The notes under the pieces: model-generated
Told to the model about the DNA's origin: nothing
Database searches by the model: none
Seen by the model: only the letters and a program-made list of their open reading frames with translations
Part shown: in pieces, positions 47,422-56,698 of the stretch
How positions within the stretch are numbered: position 1 is the stretch's first letter
Layout of the letters: every line of letters begins with the position of its first letter
DNA from: Marinobacter salsuginis
Lineage (GTDB): Bacteria; Pseudomonadota; Gammaproteobacteria; Pseudomonadales; Oleiphilaceae
Assembly (NCBI RefSeq): GCF_009617755.1
Contig: NZ_BGZH01000002.1
Span: 548,250-612,249 of the forward strand
DNA length: 64,000 nt
Reading direction: 5' to 3'
Made by a program: the position numbers and the translations under genes

Positions 47422-48405
47422 TCACGCGCTCCCCTGCGAGTTTTTTCTGGTATCTGTGCGTTCCAGAACCCGCATGACTGCGCTGCGGGCACGTACGTTG
47501 TCACTTACTTCGTCAGCGCCAGCCTTGCTGGCCTTGCCAACAAGCCGGAAGTCCGACGCTTCCTGTTCCGCGGTTACCGGAACACCCTTGGGCAGCTGCG
47601 GCCCCCGGGCCAGATCCCTCATGAATCGCTTGACCAGCCGGTCTTCCAGCGAATGAAAACTGATCACCACCAGGCGCCCGCCGGGTGCCAGGTGGTCAAC
47701 AGCAGACTGAAGGCCGATTTCCAGATCCTCCAGTTCCCGGTTGATAAAAATCCGGATAGCCTGAAACGTCCGGGTGGCCGGATGCTTGTGCTTTTCTTTC
47801 TTGGGCACGGCCTCGCTGACCAGCTCCGCCAACTGACGAGTAGTCTCGACCGGCGCCTCTTGCCGACGCTCGACCAGGAGCCGCGCAATGCGCCTGGAGA
47901 ACCGTTCCTCGCCATAGCGGAAGATCACATTCGCTATATCCGATTCTTCCGCCGTTGCCAGCCACTCCGCCGCACTGGGCGATTGCTCGGTGTTCATGCG
48001 CATGTCCAGCGGACCATCCCGCATGAAACTGAAGCCACGTGAGGCATCATCAAGCTGCGGCGATGACACGCCCAGATCCAGCAAAACGCCATTGACTGTC
48101 TGCCAACCCTGACCGGCCAGCGCGGCGCCAAGCTCTGCAAAGGAACCATGAAAACAGTGGAAGCGGCTATCCTGGGCTTCCAGCTCCCGCGCCGCGCGAA
48201 TTGCTTCCGGATCCTTATCAATGCCAAGCAGCTGACCCGACTCTCCGAGACGGCCCAGAATCAGGCGACTGTGGCCACCCCGTCCGAAGGTGCCATCCAC
48301 GTAATAGCCATCGGGGTCGTTAACCAGATAGTCGACCGCCGAATCCAGGAGTACCGAGCGATGCGAGTACACCGCCCCGGCCTCCTGATTGCGATCGGAG
48401 GTCAT
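47422..48405 (-). CDS. rsmH: 16S rRNA (cytosine1402-N4)-methyltransferase
   Basis: SAM-dependent methylation of C1402 in the ribosomal P site, together with RsmI. 327 residues. Blocks are [13 protein letters not shown] near residue 15, the SAM loop [14 protein letters not shown] near residue 38, [20 protein letters not shown] near residue 107, and the C-terminal [17 protein letters not shown] near residue 256. The start overlaps the mraZ stop by 4 bp. Confidence 0.97.
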   Translation of the reverse strand: MTSDRNQEAGAVYSHRSVLLDSAVDYLVNDPDGYYVDGTFGRGGHSRLILGRLGESGQLLGIDKDPEAIRAARELEAQDSRFHCFHGSFAELGAALAGQGWQTVNGVLLDLGVSSPQLDDASRGFSFMRDGPLDMRMNTEQSPSAAEWLATAEESDIANVIFRYGEERFSRRIARLLVERRQEAPVETTRQLAELVSEAVPKKEKHKHPATRTFQAIRIFINRELEDLEIGLQSAVDHLAPGGRLVVISFHSLEDRLVKRFMRDLARGPQLPKGVPVTAEQEASDFRLVGKASKAGADEVSDNVRARSAVMRVLERTDTRKNSQGSA

Positions 48406-48854
48406 AAGGACAGCGCCTCCATCTCGGGCGGCATCTCTTCGTCATCAGAGGACTCATCCAGCCAGGCGAACCAGCGCTCCTCGCTCCAGAGCTCAAGTTT
48501 CTTGCCTTGCCCGATCAACATCAGCTTCTTCTCCAGATGGGCATAGCTTCTCAGCGTTGGCGGAATCAGTATGCGGCCGGCAGAGTCCAGCTCCATGGGC
48601 GCAGCGTTACCCAGGATCAGGCGCTGGAGACGCCGGGCCGCTTTGTTCATGTTCGGGAGCGCCTCGATTTTGGGCCGTAAAACCTCCCATTCGGGCTCGG
48701 GATAAAGCAACAGGCACCGCTCCTCGTCAGCGTTTGCCGTCAATACAATGCGCCCACCACAGGCCTGCGCGAGCTCTTCGCGCACCTTGGCGGGGATCGC
48801 CAGGCGACCCTTCGCATCCATATTGATGGCATGACTGCCAAGAAAATTGCTCAT
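48402..48854 (-). CDS. mraZ: Transcriptional regulator MraZ
   Basis: AbrB-like regulator that represses its own dcw operon. The 150 residues match the family (about 152). Two SpoVT/AbrB-like halves carry the DXXXR-type motifs: [20 protein letters not shown] (residues 6-25) and [20 protein letters not shown] near residue 84. It is the first gene of the cluster, about 60 nt downstream of a promoter with four MraZ boxes, so autoregulation is strongly implied. Confidence 0.97.
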   Translation of the reverse strand: MSNFLGSHAINMDAKGRLAIPAKVREELAQACGGRIVLTANADEERCLLLYPEPEWEVLRPKIEALPNMNKAARRLQRLILGNAAPMELDSAGRILIPPTLRSYAHLEKKLMLIGQGKKLELWSEERWFAWLDESSDDEEMPPEMEALSL

Positions 48855-48879
48855 TTACGCTGTCTCTGGGTGCCTGATA

Positions 48880-48914
48880 TCCACAAAAAACCACTAGAAT
48901 CCACTTTTTCCCAC
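48880..48914 (-). promoter_or_regulatory. MraZ operator, four GTGG boxes at 10-bp spacing
   Basis: On the minus strand the boxes read GTGGG, GTGGA, GTGGT and GTGGA. Each is separated by 5 nt, starting just downstream of the expected transcription start. E. coli MraZ binds TGGG-type direct repeats with 5-nt spacers in the same place. Confidence 0.85.
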
Positions 48915-48922
48915 TTCTGCAC

Positions 48923-48951
48923 ACTATAGAAACACGCAATACACAATGCAA
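48923..48951 (-). promoter_or_regulatory. Sigma70 promoter of the mraZ (dcw) operon
   Basis: TTGCAT, 17 bp, TATAGT on the minus strand. The predicted start is near 48916, immediately before the MraZ boxes. Confidence 0.8.
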
Positions 48952-49153
48952 GCGCCGCAAACAGCGCCACTCTTGGAAAACTTCCTTTAACGACAGGAGG
49001 TTACAGGGCTGGATTCGATGAAATCGTGAGATTACGGAAAAGAAAAGAAGTAAAATCAAATACCTGCAAAAAAGTCTGAAGACTGCAAGTGAGGTTTAAG
49101 ATTTTTTGGCTATAAAGAACGCCTGCTGAGAATGACAGACGTCACACGAAGGG
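48952..49153. other. A/T-rich intergenic stretch between rnpB terminator and mraZ promoter
   Basis: About 200 bp with lower GC than the surroundings and several A-runs. No convincing coding frame or RNA structure is seen. It may serve as an UP-element-like region for the mraZ promoter. Confidence 0.4.
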
Positions 49154-49160
49154 AAAAAAA

Positions 49161-49506
49161 CGAGCTCGCCGATAAGCCGGGTTCTGTCTTGGACAGTCAT
49201 TCATCTAGGGCCTGCGTCACCACAGGTCTCAAGCAACCTACCCGAATCCAGCGCGGGCCACGCCATTGGATTCCTATTTGGTCTTGCTCCAGGTGGGGTT
49301 TACCATCGCCGTGGACTGTTGCCAGCCACGCGGTGCGCTCTTACCGCACCATTTCACCCTTACCGGCGCCCGAAGGCGCTTAGGCGGTATACTTTCTGTT
49401 GCACTTTCCGTCGGCTCGCGCCGCCCAGGCGTTACCTGGCACCTTGCCCTGTGGAGCCCGGACTTTCCTCCCCCGGAAAACCGGCGGCGACTGTCTGGCG
49501 AGCTCG
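49161..49506 (-). ncRNA. rnpB: RNase P RNA, type A
   Basis: The catalytic RNA that removes 5' leaders from tRNA precursors. The minus strand carries the universal segments. These are CAGTCGCCGC near the 5' end, GAGGAAAGTCCGGGCTCC, GTAAGGGTGAAA, GCGGTAAGAGCGCACCGCG, GAGCAAGACCAAATAGGAA and the 3' TAGATGAATGACTGTC with ACAGAACCCGGCTTATCG. The first and last 10 nt (CGAGCTCGCC and GGCGAGCTCG) pair as P1. Length is about 346 nt. A T-run (A-run at 49154-49160 on plus) ends the transcript. Standard location next to rsmI and the dcw cluster. Confidence 0.97.
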
Positions 49507-49512
49507 GGCGAG

Positions 49513-49541
49513 ACAATACTCCTGCACCTATGGCCTTGCAA
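49513..49541 (-). promoter_or_regulatory. Sigma70 promoter of rnpB
   Basis: TTGCAA, 17 bp, TATTGT. The expected start falls at 49505-49506, exactly where P1 begins. Confidence 0.8.
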
Positions 49542-49559
49542 GAGAAACTGCCCCTGAAT

Positions 49560-50474
49560 TCAACCATCCTTTAATGCCAAGGCCCTTTGATAAAGCTCGT
49601 TTTTCGATAGCCCGGTCAGCTCTGAAGCCATTTTGGCGACCTTTTTGACCGGCAGCTCCGCCAGCAAAACACGAAGCATACGGTCTACATCCATGGTAGC
49701 GGCCTCTTCACTACCGGCCTGAGCCGCTGCGCCGCGAACCATCACTACGAACTCACCGCGGTTTCCATGAGGGTCCCGCTCCAACTCAGCCAGAACGTCG
49801 GCCACCGAGCCAGAGTAGAAGGTTTCGAAGGTCTTGGTTATTTCGCGACCCAACACAATCTCACGATCCGACCCCAGCACGTCGGCAATATCGCGTACCG
49901 ATTCCATAATCCGATGGGGCGACTCATAGAAGACCAGAGTCGCCACTTCACTGCTCAGCACCTCGAGACTGGCCCTGCGGCCAGAGCGCTTTGCAGGTAA
50001 AAATCCCACGTACAGGAATCGATCCGTCGGCAGACCGGCGACACTCAATGCCGCCACCAGAGCACAGGGCCCGGGGATCGGGCTGACTCGATGGCCTGCA
50101 GCCCGGGCCTCGCGCACCAACACATAACCGGGATCTGAAATCAGCGGCGTACCCGCATCGGAGATCAGAGCCACATCACGTCCGGCCTGCAGCTCAGTCA
50201 GGATCCCGGCGGCGCGATCCTTTTCATTATGATCGTGCAACGCGACCATGCGCTTCTGGATACCCAAATGGCTCAACAACCGCCCGCTGTGGCGCGTATC
50301 CTCTGCTGCCACCACATCCACACTGGCCAGTGTCCGGGCCGCCCGCGGAGACAGATCGTCGAGATTGCCGATGGGTGTGGCAACAACATAGAGCGTTCCT
50401 TTCAATTCACCCTTGCGGCTGTCTGACGATGTGAAATCGCTAACTTCATCTTTCAAAGCTTTTGCCTCTCTCAT
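49560..50474 (-). CDS. rsmI: 16S rRNA (cytidine1402-2'-O)-methyltransferase
   Basis: Methylates the ribose of C1402, the nucleotide also modified by RsmH in the same region. 304 residues. LYVVATPIGNLDDLSPRAA near residue 28 is the tetrapyrrole-methylase-like opening. VALISDAGTPLISDPGYVLV is the SAM-site block near residue 100, and PGPCALVAALSVAGLPTDRF near residue 134. The first about 25 residues are not conserved, so the real start could be later. It is divergent from lpoA by about 115 bp. Confidence 0.94.
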   Translation of the reverse strand: MREAKALKDEVSDFTSSDSRKGELKGTLYVVATPIGNLDDLSPRAARTLASVDVVAAEDTRHSGRLLSHLGIQKRMVALHDHNEKDRAAGILTELQAGRDVALISDAGTPLISDPGYVLVREARAAGHRVSPIPGPCALVAALSVAGLPTDRFLYVGFLPAKRSGRRASLEVLSSEVATLVFYESPHRIMESVRDIADVLGSDREIVLGREITKTFETFYSGSVADVLAELERDPHGNRGEFVVMVRGAAAQAGSEEAATMDVDRMLRVLLAELPVKKVAKMASELTGLSKNELYQRALALKDG

Positions 50475-50588
50475 GGGGAGCCCGGGACCGTGACAGTTAC
50501 GTCATGTGAATTAACCCCGGAGCTGTTAAACTTGCCACCGTTAATCTGGCGCTACAAGCCCAATCATCCGGAGTATGTCGAGCCTGCC

Positions 50589-52460
50589 ATGATAAAGATC
50601 CGCATTCATCAACGAGCCCTGGCCAGCGTATTTACTGCCGCCCTTTTGTCGGCTGGTTGCGCCACCGTGAACCTCGAAACCCACGTTGCACAAACTGCCG
50701 ACCAGGCCCTGGAACTGGCGAGCAACGAGGACAACACCGAAACCGCACAGGCCTATCTGCTTCGGATCGCCAGCAGGTTCCAGGATCAGGGCAATCACGA
50801 AGCGGCCAGAACGCTACTGCAAAGTCGGCAGCTCGCGCAACCCGCCTCCGGGCTTGGCAATCAAAAACTGCTGCTGGCCATGGCGAGCGCCACCGCCCTT
50901 AGGGATGAGTCCTGGGCAAAAGCAATCGCCGGCGAACTCGCTCCTTCTACCTTTATCGACTACCCGGCTGACCTGATCACCCGGGCGGCCAACCTGCAGA
51001 CGGACACATACAGCCTCGCCGGCGAGCCCATACCTGCGGCAATGACCCTGATTCTGCTGGCGCAAACGGATAACACGGCCGACGCGCAGCAGATCCACAA
51101 CCGGATCTGGTCCCTGTTGGAACAGGTATCTGAGAGCGACCTGAGCTCGGCTTCTGCCGAGGCCATCGGCTATGAAGCCCAGGGCTGGCTGGAATTGGCC
51201 AGCCTTGTCAGAACACCGGACGCCGGCATTGACGAGCAGGGACGAATTATCCGCAACTGGCAAAACAATTGGCCGGGTCATCCGGCCGCTCAGGTTCTGC
51301 CTGCGGAATTGCGGCTGGTCGCGACACTGGCCGAAAGTCGCCCCGAAAAAATCGCACTTGCCCTTCCACTCGAGGGGCCGCTGGCAACGGCTGGCAAGGC
51401 AATCCGCGACGGCTTTCTGGCGGCCTACTACCTTGATGACTCTGCCGACCGGGGCGAAACAGACATTCGCATTTTCAACACCGCCGGCACAGCGTTCGCC
51501 GATCTTTACAAGCAGCTGTCCGAACAGGATATCGACCTGATTGTCGGCCCCCTCGAAAAAGAAGCGCTTGCGGGGCTTGGCTCAATGAATACGCTGCCGG
51601 TGTCTGCGCTCGGGCTAAACTATCTGCCAGCCGATACCCGGCCTGCGGACGGGCTGTATCAATTCGGGCTTTCCGCCGAAGATGAGGCCCGACAGATTGC
51701 CGACCGACTCGCCGCAGAACAACTGCGCCAGGTTCTGGTCCTTATCCCCGGTGGCGAATGGGGCGATCGGGTCGAGGCCGCGTTGCTGAAGCGAATGGCC
51801 TCCAACGAAGGAGTTGCACTGGATATCGAGCGCTTCTACCGGGAGGACAATCTTCGGTCGGTAACGGCCGACCTTCTGGGCATCACCGTTTCCCGGGACA
51901 GGGCCATTCAGGTTGAGCGGACCATCGGCATGGATGTCGAGTTCGAGCCGAGGCGCCGGCAGGACGCCGACGCCATCGTCATGGTGGCAGAGCCCACCGT
52001 TGCGCGGCAGTTCAAGCCTCTGTTCGCCTTTTATTTCGGTGGTGACCTCCCCGTTTATTCGCCATCCATTATCTACGAGGGCACCCCCGCACCCTCCCGG
52101 GACCGTGACCTGAACGGGGTTATTTTCACCGACATTCCCTGGGTGCTGGGAGACGACAACGAACTTCGAACCCGTGCTACAGAGAACCTTTCCGGTACCC
52201 GTGGCCAACCCGGGCGCCTGTTCGCCATGGGCGCCGATGCGTGGCACCTGAGCAAACGCCTGCCCCTGTTGAAACAGGTTGAAAGCGCCTCGATCTCCGG
52301 GCAGACGGGCATCCTGACCATGACAGCCGAAGGCAGCATCCACCGGGAACAGCTCTGGGCGCAGTTCCGCAATGGGGTTCCTGAGCTCATCCCCGACCCG
52401 GTGACTGAAGAGAGCGAGCCAGAAGCCACGAACCAGGAAACGGCCCCCATTAGCGAGTAA
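50589..52460 (+). CDS. lpoA: Penicillin-binding protein activator LpoA
   Basis: Outer-membrane lipoprotein that stimulates class A penicillin-binding proteins from outside the wall. 623 residues from ATG 50589. A signal peptide ends in the lipobox LLSAGC (Cys at about 24). Residues about 25-270 form a TPR-like helical domain, and 280-600 form a periplasmic-binding-protein fold (IALALPLEGPLATAGKAIRDGFLAAYY). It starts the lpoA-yraN-SIS run found in pseudomonads and enterics. The open frame continues upstream to 50490 without support. Confidence 0.92.
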   Translation: MIKIRIHQRALASVFTAALLSAGCATVNLETHVAQTADQALELASNEDNTETAQAYLLRIASRFQDQGNHEAARTLLQSRQLAQPASGLGNQKLLLAMASATALRDESWAKAIAGELAPSTFIDYPADLITRAANLQTDTYSLAGEPIPAAMTLILLAQTDNTADAQQIHNRIWSLLEQVSESDLSSASAEAIGYEAQGWLELASLVRTPDAGIDEQGRIIRNWQNNWPGHPAAQVLPAELRLVATLAESRPEKIALALPLEGPLATAGKAIRDGFLAAYYLDDSADRGETDIRIFNTAGTAFADLYKQLSEQDIDLIVGPLEKEALAGLGSMNTLPVSALGLNYLPADTRPADGLYQFGLSAEDEARQIADRLAAEQLRQVLVLIPGGEWGDRVEAALLKRMASNEGVALDIERFYREDNLRSVTADLLGITVSRDRAIQVERTIGMDVEFEPRRRQDADAIVMVAEPTVARQFKPLFAFYFGGDLPVYSPSIIYEGTPAPSRDRDLNGVIFTDIPWVLGDDNELRTRATENLSGTRGQPGRLFAMGADAWHLSKRLPLLKQVESASISGQTGILTMTAEGSIHREQLWAQFRNGVPELIPDPVTEESEPEATNQETAPISE

Positions 52461-52484
52461 CACCACAGGAGCAGACCAGCTGCC

Positions 52485-52850
52485 ATGGATGGCACCAAAA
52501 CCACGGGCAACCATTTTGAAGGCGTCGCAGCCCGATACCTCGCCAGTCGAGGCGTCCGGATTCTAGAGCGCAATGTCTACAATCGAGGCGGCGAAATCGA
52601 CATCGTCGGCCAGGATGGCGAGACCCTCGTGTTCTTTGAGGTCCGGTATCGGGGGACGGGCAGTCTTGTTGACCCAGCAAGTTCGATCAATTACCCCAAA
52701 CAGAAACGTCTGATCCGTGCCGTTTCCTTTTATTTGCACCGCCATGGGCTCTGGAACAGCGTCTCGCGGATTGATGTGGTTGCCATCAGCCCGGGTACCG
52801 TTAAAAAATACCGGGTACAATGGATCAGGAACGCAATTCTGGCAGGATAG
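52485..52850 (+). CDS. yraN: YraN family protein (UPF0102), nuclease-like fold
   Basis: 121 residues. The fold is restriction-endonuclease-like. Key segments are GVAARYLASRGVRILERNV near residue 10, RGGEIDIVGQDGETLVFFEVRYR near residue 32 with the E-x-D and E-x-R residues, and the KQKRLIRAVSFYL helix. Function is unknown; a role with Holliday junctions or DNA uptake has been suggested for relatives. It sits 24 bp after lpoA and 11 bp before the SIS gene. Confidence 0.92.
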   Translation: MDGTKTTGNHFEGVAARYLASRGVRILERNVYNRGGEIDIVGQDGETLVFFEVRYRGTGSLVDPASSINYPKQKRLIRAVSFYLHRHGLWNSVSRIDVVAISPGTVKKYRVQWIRNAILAG

Positions 52851-52861
52851 TGATACTGAAA

Positions 52862-53452
52862 ATGACCGATACCGAACACCAGATCAATCAGTGGTTCGCG
52901 AGCCATATGGAGCATACCGCACAGACCGCTAGCACCGTTGGCCCCGACATTGAAGAGGCTGCCAATGCCTTTGTGGGAACGCTGCTCCAGGATGGGAAAA
53001 TCATTACCTGCGCCAACGGCAATGCCAATATTCTGGCCCAGTACTTCTGCACCGCCCTTCTTAACCGGTTCGACCAGGACCGCCCTGCACTACCGGCCAT
53101 CAATCTTGGCGCCGATGCGACAACCTATTCCGCGATCTGCCGGGATAATCGCTTCAACGACACTTTTTCCCGCCAGGTCAGGGCCATTGGCAAACCCGGA
53201 GATCTTCTTTTCGTAATCGTGGACGATGGCCACAAGGCAAACCTGATCCAGGCGATCCAGGTCGCCCATGACCGGGAGATGAGCGTTGTGGTCCTTAGCG
53301 CCAGGGAGAAATCCGACATAACATCGCTCCTGCATCCGGAAGATCACGAAATTGCGCTGAATAACCTCAGCCCCACAGAGGCAACGCCGTTACTTCTCCT
53401 CATCATCACTGCCCTCTGCGGGCTGATCGACGCCAAGATTTTTGGCGGATAA
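52862..53452 (+). CDS. SIS domain protein (GmhA/DiaA family)
   Basis: 196 residues with one sugar-isomerase (SIS) domain. The N-terminal helix includes MEHTAQTASTVGPDIEEAAN. GKIITCANGNANILAQYF stands where GmhA/DiaA has GNGGSAA, so the loop is GNANILA. IGKPGDLLFVIVDDG and VVVLSAREKSDI follow. Genes at this locus are usually called gmhA (heptose isomerase) or diaA (DnaA partner). The altered loop makes isomerase activity uncertain, so I give no symbol. ATG 52862 is preferred over a GTG at 52850. It ends at a terminator. Confidence 0.85.
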   Translation: MTDTEHQINQWFASHMEHTAQTASTVGPDIEEAANAFVGTLLQDGKIITCANGNANILAQYFCTALLNRFDQDRPALPAINLGADATTYSAICRDNRFNDTFSRQVRAIGKPGDLLFVIVDDGHKANLIQAIQVAHDREMSVVVLSAREKSDITSLLHPEDHEIALNNLSPTEATPLLLLIITALCGLIDAKIFGG

Positions 53453-53478
53453 AAAAAGCCAGCATAAGCTGGCTTTTT
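53453..53478. terminator. Bidirectional terminator between the SIS gene and sspB
   Basis: GCCAGC-ATAA-GCTGGC flanked by A- and T-runs, between convergent genes. Confidence 0.9.
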
Positions 53479-53497
53479 CAAGACTACGGGGTGCGGT

Positions 53498-53935
53498 CTA
53501 TTTCACCACTTTGAGGGTTGGCCTGCCCGAAGGGCGATCCTCCTGCCCGGATGCAGACTGCTCGCCCTCACGCTCACGGGAAGTGCCATCCGGATCCGGA
53601 GAGCCTGGCTCACTGCCGAACACCATGCCCTCACCGTTCTCCTTGGCGTAGATTGCCATAACCGCCTGCAGCGGAATGAAAACCTGCATGGGGACGCCAC
53701 CGAAACGGGCACTGAACTCGAGTGCACCGTTACCGATAACCAGACCACGGACCGCTCCCGGACTGATATTCAGAACAATCTGCCCATTGGCGACATGCTC
53801 GGTCGGCACCTGTACACCCTGAATGCCTGCATCCACCACGATGTATGGAGTGCAGTCATTGTCCAGAATCCATTCATTGAATGCTCGTACCAGGTACGGG
53901 CGGCTGGACGTCATAGTGTTTTTACTCTCAGCCAC
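53498..53935 (-). CDS. sspB: ClpXP protease specificity-enhancing factor SspB
   Basis: Adaptor that carries ssrA-tagged proteins to ClpXP. 145 residues from GTG 53935, which has AGGAG 7 bp upstream. The substrate-binding domain spans about residues 8-115 (RPYLVRAFNEWILDNDCTPY, NISPGAVRGLVIGNGALEFS, ARFGGVPMQVFIPL). After a flexible acidic linker the protein ends in RPTLKVVK, the ClpX-binding tail. It follows sspA as in other gammaproteobacteria. Confidence 0.95.
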   Translation of the reverse strand: MAESKNTMTSSRPYLVRAFNEWILDNDCTPYIVVDAGIQGVQVPTEHVANGQIVLNISPGAVRGLVIGNGALEFSARFGGVPMQVFIPLQAVMAIYAKENGEGMVFGSEPGSPDPDGTSREREGEQSASGQEDRPSGRPTLKVVK

Positions 53936-53973
53936 TGCCACTCTCCTGCTCCGGCCAGCGGAACGTTACCAAA

Positions 53974-54603
53974 TCAGCTGCGAATGTCTTCTTCCAGATC
54001 GGACAGGCTTGCCTTGAACCCTTCCCGACTGAAGATGCTCTCCATGTACTTCTGCAGTGGCTTGGCCTGCTTTTCGTTCAGCTCGATACCCAGGGCCGGA
54101 AGGCGCCACAGGATCGGAGCAATACAGCAGTCCACGATGGTGAACTCTTCAGACAGGAAGAATGGCATCTCCCCGAATAGCGGCGCCGTCGCCAACAGGC
54201 TTTCTTTCAGCTCTTTGCGCGCCGTTTCAGACGCTTTGGCGTTCGGCTGCGCCAGGATCTGGTCCACCAGGCCACACCAGTCCTTCTGAATCCGATGAAT
54301 CATCAGGCGACTATTGGCACGGGCAACCGGATACACCGGCAACAAGGGCGGGTGCGGGAAACGCTCGTCCAGGTACTCCATCATGATATTGGGCTCATAA
54401 AGAACCAGATCACGATCCACCAGTGTCGGCAGGGCGTTGTACGGATTCAGGTCGGCCAGTTCAGCCGGCGGATTGTCCGGATCCACATCAACGATATCGA
54501 CGGTAACACCCTTCTCTGCCAGAACAATGCGCACCCTGTGGCTGTAATGGCTGGCCGGATCCGAGAAAAACGTCATTGATGACCGCTTGGTCACAACGCC
54601 CAT
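53974..54603 (-). CDS. sspA: Stringent starvation protein A
   Basis: RNA-polymerase-associated protein with a glutathione-transferase fold that helps stationary-phase and stress transcription. 209 residues, clearly similar along its length to E. coli Ssp[14 protein letters not shown] near residue 20, [20 protein letters not shown] near residue 53, and [20 protein letters not shown] near residue 75. [10 protein letters not shown] is near residue 172. It lies between the petABC terminator and sspB, and should be cotranscribed with sspB. Confidence 0.96.
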   Translation of the reverse strand: MGVVTKRSSMTFFSDPASHYSHRVRIVLAEKGVTVDIVDVDPDNPPAELADLNPYNALPTLVDRDLVLYEPNIMMEYLDERFPHPPLLPVYPVARANSRLMIHRIQKDWCGLVDQILAQPNAKASETARKELKESLLATAPLFGEMPFFLSEEFTIVDCCIAPILWRLPALGIELNEKQAKPLQKYMESIFSREGFKASLSDLEEDIRS

Positions 54604-54645
54604 AGAACTACCTCACGAGTAAACAAACCGAAATGATCCTGAAAA

Positions 54646-54681
54646 ACGCAAAAATCCAGCGGGCCGGTTATGCCCGCTGGA
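54646..54681 (-). terminator. Intrinsic terminator after petABC
   Basis: Perfect 10-bp arms TCCAGCGGGC/GCCCGCTGGA, then ATTTTTGCGTTTTT on the minus strand. Confidence 0.9.
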
Positions 54682-54710
54682 ACTCAGGGGACGGGATTAT
54701 ACCCTATTTC

Positions 54711-55466
54711 TCAGTGTACGTCCTTCCAGTACTCACGATTGAGCATGTAGGCGAACACGAAGAAGATGGCCACGAAGATCAGGACAAAGATCCCCAGACG
54801 CTCACGCTCAAGCTTGACCGGATCCCCCATGTAAGACATGAAGTTGGTCAGATCGTACATGGCCTGGTCGAATTCCGGTCCAGACATGCTGCCTTCGATG
54901 GCGTACTCCGGGCATACGTCGGCGTTGTTGATGTTGCCACTCAAGGGCTCAACGCTGGCCGGAGTCCCGATGTTGGGCTCAACGGCACACAGCCCCTGCA
55001 TCCCCACCAGAACGTGAGGCATACCCACGGCCGGGAACACCACGTTGTTCACGCCCAGAGGTCGGGACTCATCCTTGTAGAAGCCACGCAGGTAGGAATA
55101 CACCCACGCTTCGCCCCGCAAACGCGTTTCCAGCGTGAGGTCCGGTGGCGGCGCACCAAACCAATCGGCAGCCATGTCCTTGCTCATGGAGTTCTTCATC
55201 AACTCGCCAATCTTGGCGCCAGTGAAGATCAGGTTTTCCTCGTACAGCTCATCGGGAATCTCCAGATCATCAGCCACGCGCTTGTATCGAGCGTACTCCA
55301 TGGAATGGCAACCCATGCAGTAGTTGGTAAACAGAGCTGCACCACGCTGCAGAGAGGCTTTGTCAGAGTGATCTGACTCGAAGCTGTCCAGCGGCACGGT
55401 TGAACCCGCTGCCAGCCCGAGTGCCGGCAGGACCGCGATGAAAAGACCAAAAATCAGCTTTCTCAT
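54711..55466 (-). CDS. petC: Cytochrome c1, bc1 complex
   Basis: Haem-c subunit passing electrons from the Rieske protein to soluble cytochrome c. 251 residues. A signal peptide ends near residue 20. The haem motif is CMGCH (C50, C53, H54) in ALFTNYCMGCHSMEYARYK. The axial Met is probably in FPAVGMPHVLVGMQGLC. A C-terminal TM anchor lies near residues 222-243 (LGIFVLIFVAIFFVFAYML). The start shares one base with the petB stop. Confidence 0.96.
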   Translation of the reverse strand: MRKLIFGLFIAVLPALGLAAGSTVPLDSFESDHSDKASLQRGAALFTNYCMGCHSMEYARYKRVADDLEIPDELYEENLIFTGAKIGELMKNSMSKDMAADWFGAPPPDLTLETRLRGEAWVYSYLRGFYKDESRPLGVNNVVFPAVGMPHVLVGMQGLCAVEPNIGTPASVEPLSGNINNADVCPEYAIEGSMSGPEFDQAMYDLTNFMSYMGDPVKLERERLGIFVLIFVAIFFVFAYMLNREYWKDVH

Positions 55467-56698
55467 TATCCTGTCACCCTCTCTGGAACTGGCTTGGTTT
55501 TCTCCATACGCGTATAGAACGGCATAAGGATGAAGTAGAGGAAGTACAGCACCGTCAGAACCTGGGCAACCATGGTGCGGCCTTCAGTCGCCGGTACCAG
55601 GCCGAGATAGCCAAGCACCACGAAACTGACTGCGAAAATGGCCAGGGCAATGCGACTCAGCCAGCCCTTGTACCGCATTGAGCGTACGGGGCTCTTGTCG
55701 AGCCATGGCAGCACAAACAGAATGGCGATCGCTGCGCCCATCACGACAACACCCCAGAACTTGGCATCCAGACCGAACAGGTCAATCGTTACCGCACGCA
55801 GCATTGCGTAGAAAGGCGTGAAGTACCAGACCGGCGCGATGTGATCGGGCGTCTTGAGCGGGTTAGCTGGCTCGAAGTTCGGCTTTTCAATGAACAGCCC
55901 GCCGCCTTCCGGGAAGAAGAACACGACGATAAAGAAGATAAAGAAGAATACACCGACGCCCAGAAGGTCATGCACAGTGTAATAAGGGTGGAACGGGATA
56001 CCATCTTTCGGAATACCGTTTTCGTCCTTGTTCTTCTTGATATCGATGCCGTCAGGGTTGTTTGAGCCCACTTCGTGCAGTGCGAGAATGTGAAGCACAA
56101 CCAGACCAAGGAGAACGATCGGCAGGGCTACCACATGCAACGCAAAGAAGCGGTTCAGGGTAATGCCGGAAATCAGGTAATCGCCACGGATCCACAGTGA
56201 CAGATCTTCACCGATGACCGGAATAGCACCGAAGAGGTTTACGATAACCTGGGCACCCCAGTAGGACATCTGGCCCCAAGGCAGGAGATAACCCATGAAC
56301 GCCTCAGCCATCAGGATCAGGTAGATCAACATACCGAAGATCCAGATGAGTTCACGCGGCTTCTGATAGGAGCCATACATCAGCCCCCGGAACATGTGGA
56401 GATAGACCACAACAAAGAATGCCGAAGCACCGGTAGAATGCAGATAACGGAGCAACCAGCCCCACTCGACATCACGCATGATGTACTCGACAGACGCAAA
56501 CGCGCCTTCGCCGGACGGGTTGTAGCTCATGGTCAGCCAGATCCCGGTAACCAGCTGGTTCACGAGGACCAGCATGGCAAGGGAACCAAAGAAGTACCAC
56601 ACGTTGAAGTTCTTCGGCGCGTAATACTTTCCAAGATGCTTGTTCCAGGCATCTACGATTGGCAGACGCTCGTCTACCCAGTTAATCAGCTTTTGCAT
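55466..56698 (-). CDS. petB: Cytochrome b, bc1 complex
   Basis: Di-haem membrane core of the bc1 complex with quinol and quinone sites. 410 residues with eight TM segments. Haem ligands lie in WLLRYLHSTGASAFFVVVYL and LHVVALPIVLLGLVVLHIL. The Qo-site PEWY-like element is PVWYFTPFYAML near residue 284. GYLLPWGQMSYWGAQV near residue 135 is the first signature. It overlaps petA and petC by one base each. Confidence 0.97.
   Translation of the reverse strand: MQKLINWVDERLPIVDAWNKHLGKYYAPKNFNVWYFFGSLAMLVLVNQLVTGIWLTMSYNPSGEGAFASVEYIMRDVEWGWLLRYLHSTGASAFFVVVYLHMFRGLMYGSYQKPRELIWIFGMLIYLILMAEAFMGYLLPWGQMSYWGAQVIVNLFGAIPVIGEDLSLWIRGDYLISGITLNRFFALHVVALPIVLLGLVVLHILALHEVGSNNPDGIDIKKNKDENGIPKDGIPFHPYYTVHDLLGVGVFFFIFFIVVFFFPEGGGLFIEKPNFEPANPLKTPDHIAPVWYFTPFYAMLRAVTIDLFGLDAKFWGVVVMGAAIAILFVLPWLDKSPVRSMRYKGWLSRIALAIFAVSFVVLGYLGLVPATEGRTMVAQVLTVLYFLYFILMPFYTRMEKTKPVPERVTG

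Noticed and set aside
49132..49648. Several short open frames across the rnpB region
   Set aside because: The region is RNase P RNA with its own promoter, paired ends and terminator; the peptides have no similarity to proteins.
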